A stretch of 64,000 bases of DNA from Aradus depressus (taxonomy: Eukaryota > Arthropoda > Insecta > Hemiptera > Aradidae), in assembly GCA_963662175.1 (NCBI GenBank), contig OY759217.1:7318562-7382561 (forward strand), given 5' to 3'. The notes under the pieces were generated by a model. It saw only the letters and a list, made by a program, of their open reading frames with translations, was not told where the DNA came from and did not search any database. The position numbers and the translations under genes were made by a program. How positions within the stretch are numbered: the first letter of the stretch is position 1; the number at the start of each line of letters is the position of its first letter. Positions 45,501-54,621 of this stretch are shown here, piece after piece.

Positions 45501-46240
45501 CCGGCCGGATGCCGCTTTTATCCCCCGCGTGGCCCAGGACCTTAATACACGTAAAACCGAACTGTCACTTCCTGGCGTGTAATTTCAAATTGTACTTTCT
45601 AAATTGCTCAAAAATTGTCTTCAACCGGTCACAGTGTTGGGACACATCATTTTTCGACATAACCAAGACATCGTGTGGTGATCCCAATGCCTGGTGTACC
45701 TCTTGAGGCCAGCCAAAATAGTATCGATTGTTCACTGGAAAGCACTGGGGGCGGTAGATAGGCCAAAGGTTAAGACATTCCATTCATACAACCCGTCCGG
45801 CCTCCGTCCGACGATTTGCCGTCCGAAGCTTCGAACGAACATTCGGGTGTCCTCCGTAGGTGAGCCTTCAAAAGTAGATGGAATAACACTCATCTGAAGT
45901 TCCGACTCCACATCTGGGGCTGGGCTGAAACGGTGGGAAGGACTTCCGAGCTCCAAGTCTCGTTCTTCTAGATCCACCACAGGTTGCGATCTGGTGCGCA
46001 TCATGAACCTTCGTGCGCCTCACTTTGCCGGGGAAATTGTACAGGGCATCGGGAAGAAACTGAAGAAGTCACTCACTCCCAGTGCATTTATTTTACATTA
46101 GTATCAGGACGACACCCAACACTCCCGGCCCACTACCCCTAGTGGCAGCCCCTGGTGGCAGACTGTCGCTCTCTGTCGTCCAGACTGTAACTGTCCTGAT
46201 CTCCCCACTCCCTCACTTGGGTGTGAGTAGAACGAATTTT
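42539..46240 (-). mobile_element. Ty3/gypsy retrotransposon, internally deleted
   Basis: Read from about 46240 down: an LTR-like end with AATAAATGCACTGGGAGTGA, a gag start (MMRTRSQPVVDLEERDLELG, STFEGSPTEDTRMFVRSF), then a deletion straight to RT (YEWNVLTFGLSTAPSAFQ), RNase H, integrase and a purine tract AAAAAAAGGGAGACA near 43650, followed by GC-rich sequence to 42539 that is probably 3' LTR. I could not match the two LTRs. It ends about 300 bp upstream of gene 2. Confidence 0.75.
43634..45355 (-). pseudogene. Ty3/gypsy RNase H and integrase polyprotein
   Basis: 573 codons open. RNase H: VEVHTDASDLGLGAVLLQ, FISRRLADADTRYSVSEKEC, FRHYVWGNKTKIVTDHHAL. Integrase zinc finger: HDDPASGHLGYSKTMGRVRT...CHDCQSRK. 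Core: RIGIDLLGPFPR and LISDQGACLTA carry the two Asp residues. The expected third catalytic Glu region reads TTACLVKRFNYTLATML, with a short deletion before it and Lys in place of Glu. A GPF/GPY-like C-terminus (LLHRYLGPYEIVAKVSDLNY) is present. Despite the open frame the enzyme should be inactive. RT pieces continue to 46004 in shifted frames. Confidence 0.85.
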
Positions 46241-46556
46241 AAAATATCCTTTTATTATTGGTAGTTTTTTATTAAAAAATATTTTAAAAAATATATATAT
46301 GTGATGTGGCCATAACGGAACTTATAAACTACATTTTACCAGGAGGCGGAGGGAAAGTGATCTGTAAAAACGTGGTTGGTACCTCAGATTCGTTGCATAC
46401 TGGCAACAATAAGTTTTGAAAGTCACTTTAAAAGGATTTTTTTTTTTTGGAATTCTGAAGTCGGAAAACAGGAAAATTTACTGCTGTTTATCTATAAAAA
46501 TATCATAAATGGTCTCTGGTTTAACGTTTTGTTTTGTACTTGTTTTCAACAGGGAT

Positions 46557-47678
46557 ATGAATGAGCTAATAGTTCTATCACTTGTTTGTTTAACCCTTGC
46601 CTGGACTACATCTTCATTGGAAAACAAAGATCCTTCGACTAATGGAGAGAACAGTGATGACCCGAATATGCAGACAGGAAATCGCAGATGGATATCGGAC
46701 GTACCTGCTAACAATCCATTATACTACAGAGGTTCAAGAACCAGTAGTAGCTCGCTACAAACTATTCCGCTAAGAACCGACGTGTCGGGAAGTCATCTCA
46801 ACGGATTAGCATCGGAATATCCGTTGCTCGATTCGCCTTTGAATTCTCGGAATTATTATTCCTCTCCCCGTTCACCGCAATCTTTTGTCACGACTCCGTA
46901 TCGTCTATCGTCTGTCATATCGAAGGATGATCTGGAAACGCTTATGAAAGAGGCGTTTGCCAAAGTGTTGGCCGATATGATGGAGTCATTGAATGGGAAC
47001 AATTTCAATGGAGGTTCGACGAGGCAGGGTTCACCATCTTCCTCTCCCTCTCGACGTCCATCTCCGGTTAAAAAGCAAAGTTCCTCGAAATATAGTTCAA
47101 AGGGAACATTGAGTATCTCTAATGGGGGTCCGACGAGGTCAGGTTCACCATCTTCCTCTCCCTCTCGACGTCCATCTCAGGTTACAGAGCAAAGTGCCTC
47201 GAAATATAGTTCAAAGAGAACATCGAGTATCTCTAATGGGGGTCCGACGAGGCAGGGTTCATCATCTTCCTCTCCCTCACGACCTTCATCTCAGGTTACA
47301 GAGCAAAGTACCTCGAAAAATAGTTCAAAGGGAACATCGAGTATCTCTAATGGGGGTCAGACGAGGCAGGGTTCACCATCTTCCTCTTCCTCTCGACCTC
47401 CATCTCCGGTTACAAAGCAAAGTACCTCGAAATATAGTTCTAAGAGAACATCGAGTATTTCTAATGGGGGTCAGACGAGGCAGGGTTCACCATCTTCCTC
47501 TTCCTCTCGACCTCCATCTCCGGTTACAAAGCAAAGTACCTCGAAATATAGTTCTAAGAGAACATCGAGTATTTCTAATGGGGGTCCGACGAGGCAGGGT
47601 TCACCAACTTCCCCCACCCAGCAAAATGTAAAAGATGACATCAAAGACGAATGTGTTTGTGGAGAACATCAAAGAAGG
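46557..47678 (+). CDS. Gene 2 exon 1: signal peptide and repeat pro-region
   Basis: The chosen ATG (46557) begins MNELIVLSLVCLTLAWTTSS, a good secretion signal, and lies just after a TTTTCAACAG acceptor, suggesting an upstream 5' UTR intron. The in-frame ATG at 46509 would precede the signal peptide and is less likely. After a linker the exon holds about five 38-residue repeats (SISNGGPTRQGSPSSSPSRR and onward) rich in Ser, Pro, Arg and Lys, plausible for O-glycosylation. It ends KDECVCGEHQRR at donor GTAATT, phase 0, joining EGRIIGG in exon 2. The two closely spaced cysteines could tether the pro-chain to Cys122 and to the C-terminal Cys. Confidence 0.88.
47010..47616 (+). repeat. 114-bp coding tandem repeat, about 5.3 copies
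   Basis: Each unit is 38 codons. The last two full units are nearly identical, pointing to recent homogenisation. A second frame (47122-47631) is also open; its translation is a by-product of the repeat. Confidence 0.92.
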
Positions 47679-48339
47679 GTAATTTAAAATTAATCTAAAT
47701 TCATAAAAATATCAATATAGAAATAATCTAGATTTATAAGTGAATGTAATGCAACTAGTTGTGACATCTAGCGTTGTCCGTGAAAGTCATTAACTTAGAG
47801 GCCCTGTTTGTTGCCTCAAAGAGGAGTAGCATTGTTTCATATTCACGTTTAAGAAATAATCAATGTCACAAAAAAAAATTAAATAAAAATAACACGAGCG
47901 CAATTCACACATTAAAATTAATTCACATAAAAATAATTTTGGTCTGAAAAAGAGAATCCTGTTACTGGGACAGAAAATAGGATTTATTATGATGTATTTG
48001 TTACAAATCAATTACTGGACGTGGCGAACAGTGATTCAGTGGAGCTTTCAACATAGCTTCACAGAGGCTTTAATGCCTCATAGCTGATGAAGGTGAATGA
48101 AAACGCCTGATAGAATTGGCTCGTACATTTCAGTTTAAGCTATCTAACGTGAGGGAACCATATCAAAAGTTGATCATAGGCCCACCCAAGGAAACGCGTC
48201 ATTTACGCAGTAGGTATTCGTTCATCAAACAGCTGGAGCAACGGCTCATTTTCGCGATGAGATTAATTAACCCTTTGAGGTGGGGAATTTGAACCCAATT
48301 TTACAGGACGCTGTTTCATGACTGGTCAAGGACGCCTAC
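47679..48339. other. Gene 2 intron 1, left part, with old LINE traces
   Basis: 47945-48035 matches 900-975 in gene 1, and 48040-48250 resembles the LINE at 1140 (TTTAAGCTATCTAACGTGAG against GTTAAGCTATATAACATGAG). No exon. The last six bases (48334-48339) are the left copy of the Polinton target duplication, gcctac. Confidence 0.5.
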
Positions 48340-48575
48340 AGTAGAAGAGAAAAGTCATGTTCTGGGCCCGTTCAAAGGGGCCTATGCTGGTCTAGTAGTG
48401 GCTCCAATGTTAGGGAGGGTCATGAGTTAAAGGGTTTGTCAAACAGATGTAAACATATCATTTATATATTTATTTTGCTATCTCAGTGAATCAAAAAACG
48501 CTAGCGTCTGAGAGGTCATTCAACCTTGTCATAAGATGTAAACAGAGGATGAGAGGTCATTCTACCTCCACCTCA
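48340..48575. repeat. Left terminal inverted repeat of the Polinton
   Basis: About 236 bp, complementary to 57250-57511 with scattered mismatches. Relative to the right copy it lacks a block of about 30 bp near 48440 (the right copy has a GC-rich insert with GGTCGGGTGGG). Confidence 0.88.
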
Positions 48576-48753
48576 TTCTACCTTCAGTGAGTCAAAGTAA
48601 AAAAATCTCGTCGACCTAGGTCCAGACTACACCAAGATTTGCATATCATAATATTCAGTGAGGTAGGAAGTCAATGAAGAAATATATGGAAAAAAATAAA
48701 AAATTTATTTAAAAAAAATATATATATGGTTGAATTTATATTTATTAACAACA

Positions 48754-49002
48754 TTATTTTAAACAATATATACAATTTTTCTTCATTGGTGGTGGACCAT
48801 CGATTTGATCATGAGATGTCTTGAAGTGATGGTTGCATCGACGACACAATTGGAATCTTGGATCCTCATGCCAATCTTCAGGTAGGTTGCCCCATAAATA
48901 TTCAATTGCATAGTCATACAGATGGAGCAGTAATGCAGGTGGTACATTTTGAAGATGTAGTGGATCCAAATTCCAGATATTAGTTTGAGAAAGTTTTTCC
49001 AT
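48754..49002 (-). CDS. Small Cys-rich protein of the Polinton
   Basis: 82 codons. Contains LQNVPPALLLHLYDYAIEYL followed by LCRRCNHHF and NCIYCLK, two Cys-x2-Cys pairs that could bind zinc. It follows the DFQGF protein closely on the same strand and may be its C-terminal part after a frame break or a separate gene. I do not recognise the family. Confidence 0.5.
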   Translation of the reverse strand: MEKLSQTNIWNLDPLHLQNVPPALLLHLYDYAIEYLWGNLPEDWHEDPRFQLCRRCNHHFKTSHDQIDGPPPMKKNCIYCLK

Positions 49003-49003
49003 T

Positions 49004-49667
49004 CTAGCACTGACTAAACCAGTAACATCGGGGGCTGCGTCTTTTATGGTACATGTGTGGGCATACCGTCTGATCTATATCACATTTTTGCTTGCAATAT
49101 ACACACATAGCAGTATTATTCAAGTGTCTCACAAAGCCATGAAATGCCAACACTTTATTAGATTTACGAAATGTTTTTTGGCGAACCTCTTCATTGTACA
49201 AATCTGTCTTGGATGGGTGTTTACTTATCCACTCCTCCAACTTGAAGGCTTGATTAAGAGAACAAGTATAAGAGGTTCCACCATGAAAATGACAGGTAGT
49301 CTCATGTAGGGGTAACTTTTTCAAATTCGGACAGCCATACTCAAGCAGATCATAAACTGGCTTTTTAACAATATTTTCAAGAAATGTACATTTTTCTAGT
49401 CCTTTCGCCCAAATAAATTTACATGATGCAGTTGAAGTGCTTAAGACGTAAATATTTTGAATCTCCATACCACCATGGAATATTGTGAATGTGTTTCTTA
49501 ACCCATAGATTCACACGACTACTTTCCAAAGATTCATCAACATTTTGAGGAGGGAGAAAAAAACAGTGGAGTGACTGACTGTGTGTGAGAACTGTCAACT
49601 CCTTCACAATAAATGCACCTTCCCCTTGAAAACCTTGAAAATCCACAATCGCGAACTGGTGTTCCAT
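49004..49667 (-). pseudogene. DFQGF-motif conserved protein of the Polinton, frameshifted
   Basis: Two overlapping minus-strand frames form one protein. The first (49667-49419) has FAIVDFQGFQGEGAFIVKEL and SLHCFFLPPQ. The second (49468-49004) continues IYVLSTSTASCKFIWAKGLE, KKPVYDLLEYGCPNLKKL and CSLNQAFKLEEWI, then CVYCKQKC. The frame changes near 49460. The pattern (Asp near the N-terminus, GCP.L..L, Cys/His clusters) is one I associate with uncharacterised insect proteins in virus-like elements and loosely resembles an exonuclease/RNase H fold; that is inference. Confidence 0.55.
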
Positions 49668-49731
49668 GTTTGAGGGTTAGAAATCTAATGATGATCCTCA
49701 CCTTATACACACTCATTTTATAGCTTCCTTA

Positions 49732-50612
49732 AGGGGGCTCCACACGCAACGGAAAAACCGAAGGCATGCCTCGAGGCGCCGGGCCTTGAGGCGAACCTAA
49801 ATAGTGGGGGGTCTCCACACACTACGGAATATCCGAAGGCCAGCCTTAAGGCACTCCAGTTTGTGTGTTCGCGCAATGGCGTCAACAGATGATGCTCCTG
49901 CTGTTGTTGGTTTATTGTTAGCTATCAAAAGTAATAAAAAAAAAGTGAAGCGAAAGTTGTGGACTAAAGACTGGTTACAGAAAAGGAAAGTGCAAACGAA
50001 GGTGCAGTACCTTGGCAAAGTAACTATATTAACGGCAATTAATTAATATTTTTATGTTAGTAAACTGTTTGTCTAGGCAGTAAATAAAAATTTTTGCGCT
50101 GTCATTAATTAATGTGCCTAATTAATTAATAACAATCTCATTCGGAGGAAAATGTTTTTTATCCCAATTAATACAAGTGTAATTGAATGAATGTTATTAA
50201 TTTTCCATTTAGGTATCTACAGGTTGTAATTACTAAATAAAATAATAAATATCATTAATGAGTTATTCTATTCTCTTAACAGAGCTATCAATTTCTCTTG
50301 ATTTTGTTTTGCACGGGCCATGATTTTACGTGAAAACTGGATTTAATCAAACACGTCCTCTTCTAACACACAACTAGAGTACAACTGAATCGCCTCGAGG
50401 CCTACCTCCCACCCCTCCACACGGTCCGATCGGCCTTGAGACGAGAGGCCTTGAGGCAAAACGAATGAGATTTTGTATTGAAATTTCCGGCCTCCAGACG
50501 TAAGATCCGCAGGAATACCTCAACAGAATTCTCCATCCACACATAGAGGTCGCCTCAAGGCCCGGCGCCTCGAGGCATGCCTTCGGTTTTTCCGTTGCGT
50601 GTGGAGCCCCCT
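49732..50612. mobile_element. Non-autonomous Harbinger element inserted in the Polinton
   Basis: Inverted termini AGGGGGCTCCACACGCAACG and complement, at least 60 bp and nearly perfect, flanked by TTA (49729-49731, 50613-50615), the 3-bp duplication of PIF/Harbinger. Inside, 49876-50012 encodes KRKLWTKDWLQKRK, the N-terminal signature of Harbinger transposases, so it is a deletion derivative. It interrupts the jelly-roll protein gene at its extreme C-terminus. Confidence 0.9.
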
Positions 50613-52005
50613 TTACAAGACCGCTAAGAGGATTCAATTCAATTAATTTATCATGAATTATAAGGCAGTAAGCTCGAGTGTGAGGTGGAAACGGTTGGGT
50701 TGCATCAAGATCTAGACGAATGTCGACCGTAGCTACCTTCAATGTGTCCTCCTGACGTGACACATCAAGAACTATCATGGGGGCAATGTCACCAAAGTCC
50801 TTTCTCGTCAGTAGGGGTTCACTATGATCCTTAGCATAGTAGCTCATTTGAAATCTTTGGTACATATCATAGAGAACAGCATATCGACCCTTATTGAAAT
50901 CAAGGTTTAAATCATCGTATAGGAACATTTCACTATTCAAAAATAGTTTAACATTGGACAAGTTACAAGCGTCAAATTGACTGGTATCTTTTAACTTATT
51001 GTCGACTCTGTTTGTCTGAAAGGCTACGATTATATATCGGGGTTTTTCTAGAGCTGAACTAGTCTTGACACTCCATGTATTTTGTGTGTTTTCTGGTAAA
51101 GCAGGGTATTCCGACAACTCCCATGAGCGGAAAGGGATAGTAAGTGTCTGATCTCTGTCTAATATTCTCAATAGTCGCAGTCGCTGTTCATCAGATACTT
51201 TAATATGAGGGACTCTCCAATTTACCTTGTCTAGTGTAAGTTGTAACTTGTCTTCCAAAATCGAATTAGCGTCGCTCTTTGCACGGATAAGAATCAGTTC
51301 GTGCTTTGAATTGATTATAACTTTTTTGAAAATCTCGAGAAAACCAAGAAGAGTGCTGAGGAGGAGACATACATTAAAATGACCGTCTTTATCTATTGAA
51401 ATAGCTCCATCTTTCTTCGGCATCATCCATCCTGCATTGCCTAACCCACTCACTTGGTTAGGTGACAAAGAGACATACCCTTTCAGAGTACTCACAATTC
51501 CTGGATTTCGGACTTTATCAATTTCCACACCATTCAATTTATAGCGAATTTCATCAAACATGAATGCAAAAGCATTATTTGACAATTTTACAGTCGATGT
51601 AATCATTCTTTTATCAGCACCCTCCTTCTGAATAGAGCCTTCCAAATAAAGATAACTAGAACAGAGATTCGACCCCATTTTGACTTTAGCATTCATGGTG
51701 TTTGTTATAGTCCAAGCAGCTGCCTTCTCCCCCCACTTTGCGTCCTTAGATCTGACTCTCTCCCAAGCTTTATCTGCTAAGATTCTGTCTGCTGCGTGTC
51801 TCTGGGATAAATTATTAGTTTTTGAATAGGAAATATCGTGTTCACGACAGGCTTCGTCTAATGGATTTATACCCGTATCACCTCGAGCTAAGCGATCTTG
51901 TAACTTGGTGCCGTGTCCACAGTTATTATAACCCGGGATGTGTGCTTCAAATGGTAGCTTGTTGATTAGAGCGTTTACTACACTGCCTCCTATCTTTCGT
52001 TTCAT
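50374..52005 (-). CDS. PLA2-like plus double-jelly-roll-like protein (candidate capsid)
   Basis: 543 codons from ATG 52005. Residues about 25-60 contain YNNCGHGTKLQDRL (calcium loop, with His where Pro is usual) and PLDEACREHDISY (catalytic His-Asp), a phospholipase A2-like domain of the parvovirus VP1 type. From about residue 110 onward a long region with KLSNNAFAFMFDEIRYKLNG, LSPNQVSGLGNAGWMMP, RVDNKLKDTSQFDACNL and YPALPENTQNTWSVKTSS matches the double-jelly-roll-like proteins of invertebrate virus-like elements, whose presumed role is the major capsid protein (inference). The last about 80 residues derive from the Harbinger insertion; the original stop would lie a few codons beyond the insertion point. 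The remaining frame is intact. Confidence 0.75.
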   Translation of the reverse strand: MKRKIGGSVVNALINKLPFEAHIPGYNNCGHGTKLQDRLARGDTGINPLDEACREHDISYSKTNNLSQRHAADRILADKAWERVRSKDAKWGEKAAAWTITNTMNAKVKMGSNLCSSYLYLEGSIQKEGADKRMITSTVKLSNNAFAFMFDEIRYKLNGVEIDKVRNPGIVSTLKGYVSLSPNQVSGLGNAGWMMPKKDGAISIDKDGHFNVCLLLSTLLGFLEIFKKVIINSKHELILIRAKSDANSILEDKLQLTLDKVNWRVPHIKVSDEQRLRLLRILDRDQTLTIPFRSWELSEYPALPENTQNTWSVKTSSALEKPRYIIVAFQTNRVDNKLKDTSQFDACNLSNVKLFLNSEMFLYDDLNLDFNKGRYAVLYDMYQRFQMSYYAKDHSEPLLTRKDFGDIAPMIVLDVSRQEDTLKVATVDIRLDLDATQPFPPHTRAYCLIIHDKLIELNPLSGLVKGAPHATEKPKACLEAPGLEATSMCGWRILLRYSCGSYVWRPEISIQNLIRFASRPLVSRPIGPCGGVGGRPRGDSVVL

Positions 52006-52141
52006 ACTGAAATGAGTGGATCATGTCTCAATTTATATATACAGCGGTTTCACTAGAGGTTTCATTTGCCGAAATGCATTTGGAGCCTCAACCTTTACAA
52101 TTGAAAGTTGTTGACCTTCTTCCTCACCAGGAAAAAGATGA

Positions 52142-52756
52142 AACCATAAGACTTTTACCACCAAACCTCTTATCATTGTTTGCGGAGCTACAGGATCGGG
52201 GAAAACCAATTTGGTCATTAGCCTCTTTCTTGATGAAAATGGACTTTGTTTCGAAAATCTCTACATTTACTGTCGATCTTTATCACCGGCGAAATACACC
52301 TATTTAAAAAAGGTAATGGACACGGTTCCCGAAATAGGATATTACACTTTTGATGATTCCGAAAGTGTGATATAGCTGGAAGATGCAAAACATAATCCTG
52401 TTTTTATTTTTGATGATATTAGCCTCGATAACCATAATATAATAAGAAAGTATTTTAGTATGGGACGACACAAGTCTATATACCCTATTTACATTGGGCA
52501 GACATATGCGCATATACCAAAGCACTTAATTAGAGACAATGCTAATTTTTTAATACTTTTCAGACAAAATTTGTTAAATTTAAAACATATTTATCAGGAT
52601 CATGTTAGTTCGACAGATGTTACATTTGATATGTTTCAAAAGATGTGTGCACTATGTTGGAACAGTGACCCCTATGGGTTCTTTGTCCTAGATAAAACTC
52701 GAGAGGCAGACAAGGGGAGGTACCGACAGGGCTTTGACATCAGGGCTTTGATGTAA
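52142..52756 (+). pseudogene. A32-like DNA-packaging ATPase, interrupted
   Basis: The frame from 52142 gives LIIVCGATGSGKTN (Walker A), NLYIYCRSLSPAKYTYLKK, then an in-frame TAG at 52373-52375, followed in the same frame by NPVFIFDDISLDNHN (Walker B), RHKSIYPIYIGQTYAHIPKH and CALCWNSDPYGFFVLDK. This is the FtsK/HerA-type genome-packaging ATPase of Polintons and related viruses. The N-terminus before 52142 is lost behind a stop. It runs divergently from the capsid-like gene. Confidence 0.85.
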
Positions 52757-52781
52757 GTGTATCGCAGCAGCTCAGTTTACA

Positions 52782-53801
52782 ATGAAACGTTCAGTAGTAC
52801 GAGATATTATCAAGACCTCTGAAGGTTTGAGAAAAAAGTTCAAATCTTTCAAGAAGGAGGCTTTAGAGACGCATGAATCACTAGAGAAAACATTCGAACC
52901 AGTTACAAAACCACTGCTACAAATAACGGAAACTCTGAAACAAGCAACTACCAAGTCGATAATCGAGACTCCACCATTCCCAAAAATAGAGAAATCTGAA
53001 ATATATCCAGAAGAAGAAAAAATCATCACACCAATCAGTGGAAAACAAAAAACTCATCTCTACACCCCCTCTTTCACTACACCTAGGAGGGAAGAAGTCC
53101 CTTTTGAAGAAGAAGTCTTTGAAACTACATCACCACCTATTACACCTGTAGAAGAGGTACAACTTTTGTCTCAGACTGCGCTAGGTAGAGATGCAGTAGA
53201 AAGAATGATTGAATCATCCAATATTGGTCCATTTTTGCGTCCATATATTAGAATGTTTCTTAGTGGAAAGGACTTTGACACTCGCTATGGACTCCGCTTT
53301 CTCCCCAGCGGTGGGTTAACGTTAGGTGATGCTAGCGTCCGGGTGGATCACAATGATTTAGAAATTAAAGACAAATTTTATGAAGGTACACCGGGACTCT
53401 ATGAACTTTTGTTTTTAAAAGAACCTATGACATACAAAAATGAGGTTTTAGCGATATATAATGTTCTACTGACGGTTACAAATGCTCATAAAAGACATTT
53501 CAGGGAAGCTAAAAGTTTGAGTGGGAATAAAAGTTTCAAGTATAAAAATATAATTGCAAAATTATTTACGCCTACTACCAGACAATATCACACCCGTTCA
53601 AAAAAATCTCATTTTTCTGGCTCGGGTTTATGGATGAATTGTACAAGACCTATACATGAGTGCTGGGAAGACCCCAACGAACTCTGCAGCAGATTAAGCT
53701 TGCTCTATGCTAGAGAAGCAGCAGGAGGTGGACCTCATTCGAATGAATATTGGAAGAATTCAGAGAAGCAAATATTATATATTAACCATGACCTCCAGTG
53801 A
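52782..53801 (+). CDS. DUF8207-like Polinton protein
   Basis: 339 codons, starting 25 bp after the ATPase stop. The N-terminal 75 residues are Lys/Glu-rich and probably coiled coil (LRKKFKSFKKEALETHESLE). The middle is Pro/Glu-rich. The domain at about 165-230 (DTRYGLRFLPSGGLTLGDAS, GTPGLYELLFLKEPMTY) matches proteins I know as DUF8207 from insect virus-like elements. The C-terminus has CWEDPNELCSRLSLLYA. The last about 15 residues appear out of frame with the family, suggesting a late frameshift near 53750. Role unknown; a structural or minor virion protein is possible. Confidence 0.7.
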   Translation: MKRSVVRDIIKTSEGLRKKFKSFKKEALETHESLEKTFEPVTKPLLQITETLKQATTKSIIETPPFPKIEKSEIYPEEEKIITPISGKQKTHLYTPSFTTPRREEVPFEEEVFETTSPPITPVEEVQLLSQTALGRDAVERMIESSNIGPFLRPYIRMFLSGKDFDTRYGLRFLPSGGLTLGDASVRVDHNDLEIKDKFYEGTPGLYELLFLKEPMTYKNEVLAIYNVLLTVTNAHKRHFREAKSLSGNKSFKYKNIIAKLFTPTTRQYHTRSKKSHFSGSGLWMNCTRPIHECWEDPNELCSRLSLLYAREAAGGGPHSNEYWKNSEKQILYINHDLQ

Positions 53802-53992
53802 AGATGATGAGGAATCGACCAATTCTGAGGAATATTTGGTAGATCTTCGTTGTAAGGTGTGTTTCGATGCCATTGTAGATACGGTCATATTACCATGTGG
53901 TCATTTTACGTATGGACTGTTCTGTTTTTTGTATTTTTTGTCCCTATTGTAGATGTTCAAAAATTGGTGTATATAGAGTCTATTTCACCTGA
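53788..53992 (+). pseudogene. RING-finger protein, frameshifted
   Basis: From ATG 53788 an acidic Ser-rich start leads to LRCKVCFDAIVDTVILPCGH, the first half of an IAP/RING-HC type finger (C-x2-C ... C-G-H). The second half (CPYCRCSKIGVYRVYFT, stop 53990-53992) is in the next frame, so a +1 shift near 53910-53935 breaks it. Such E3 ligases are carried by many large DNA viruses and by insect apoptosis inhibitors; here no BIR domain is seen. Confidence 0.75.
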
Positions 53993-54009
53993 GGGGTTTT
54001 AGTTCTAAA

Positions 54010-54567
54010 ATGACCATTGACAAGTTCGGACGACATGTCGGTAAGCGGTATTACCGCAATCAGCAAAAATTATACAATACAGTTCAAGCTTTGAAAGAAG
54101 TGGACCGATTCAGACAGGTTGAAGCTGGTGGAGTTCTCGATGTCAACCATAGGCGAATAATCAATTTAGGAGAAGGAATGAATGGATCAGATGCTGCTTC
54201 CAGAAATTATGTCGATTCTCGAATTTCAAGTTTTTCTCAGTCAGGAAGCAAAATTGACTTTAATGCTACAAGGCTAATAAATGTAGAGGATCCATCGGTC
54301 CCATCTGATGCAGCTACGACAGGATATGTGGACAGATCGGCAAGGTTCCACACTGATCTCAAAAATTGGTCTGGAGTCTATATCAATGGGAGTAAGAAAA
54401 GACTAGTAAATGTCAGCCCTCCCATAGATTCTAATGATATAATCACGCTGAATTATCTTCAACGAGAATTGGCTCACTTGGTCAAGAAAATTGATAATTC
54501 TGGATACGTAACTCTTCAGCATCTTCAACGAACTGTCGAAATATATGCAAAAAAAGCAGAACCATAA
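54010..54567 (+). CDS. Phage-tail-fibre-like repeat protein of the Polinton
   Basis: 185 codons, intact. Four degenerate repeats of about 35-40 residues share the pattern R-(I/L)-(I/V)-N-(L/V)-x3-x-P-x4-D-A-A-x3-Y-V-D: RRIINLGEGMNGSDAASRNY, TRLINVEDPSVPSDAATTGY, KRLVNVSPPIDSNDIITLNY, and a weaker last copy VTLQHLQRTVE. The same kind of repeat is common in bacteriophage tail fibres, where it builds trimeric shafts. In a Polinton it could be a fibre or spike; that role is inference. It lies between the RING gene and integrase. Confidence 0.65.
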   Translation: MTIDKFGRHVGKRYYRNQQKLYNTVQALKEVDRFRQVEAGGVLDVNHRRIINLGEGMNGSDAASRNYVDSRISSFSQSGSKIDFNATRLINVEDPSVPSDAATTGYVDRSARFHTDLKNWSGVYINGSKKRLVNVSPPIDSNDIITLNYLQRELAHLVKKIDNSGYVTLQHLQRTVEIYAKKAEP

Positions 54568-54621
54568 TGTTTAAATTGGAATGAAGCAAATGATTTAGTA
54601 TTAGTCTGATACAGTTTGTCA

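Noticed and set aside
47122..47631. 169-codon ORF overlapping gene 2 exon 1 in another frame
   Set aside because: It exists because the 114-bp repeat lacks stops in that frame; no start context, and the other frame has a signal peptide and joins the protease in phase.
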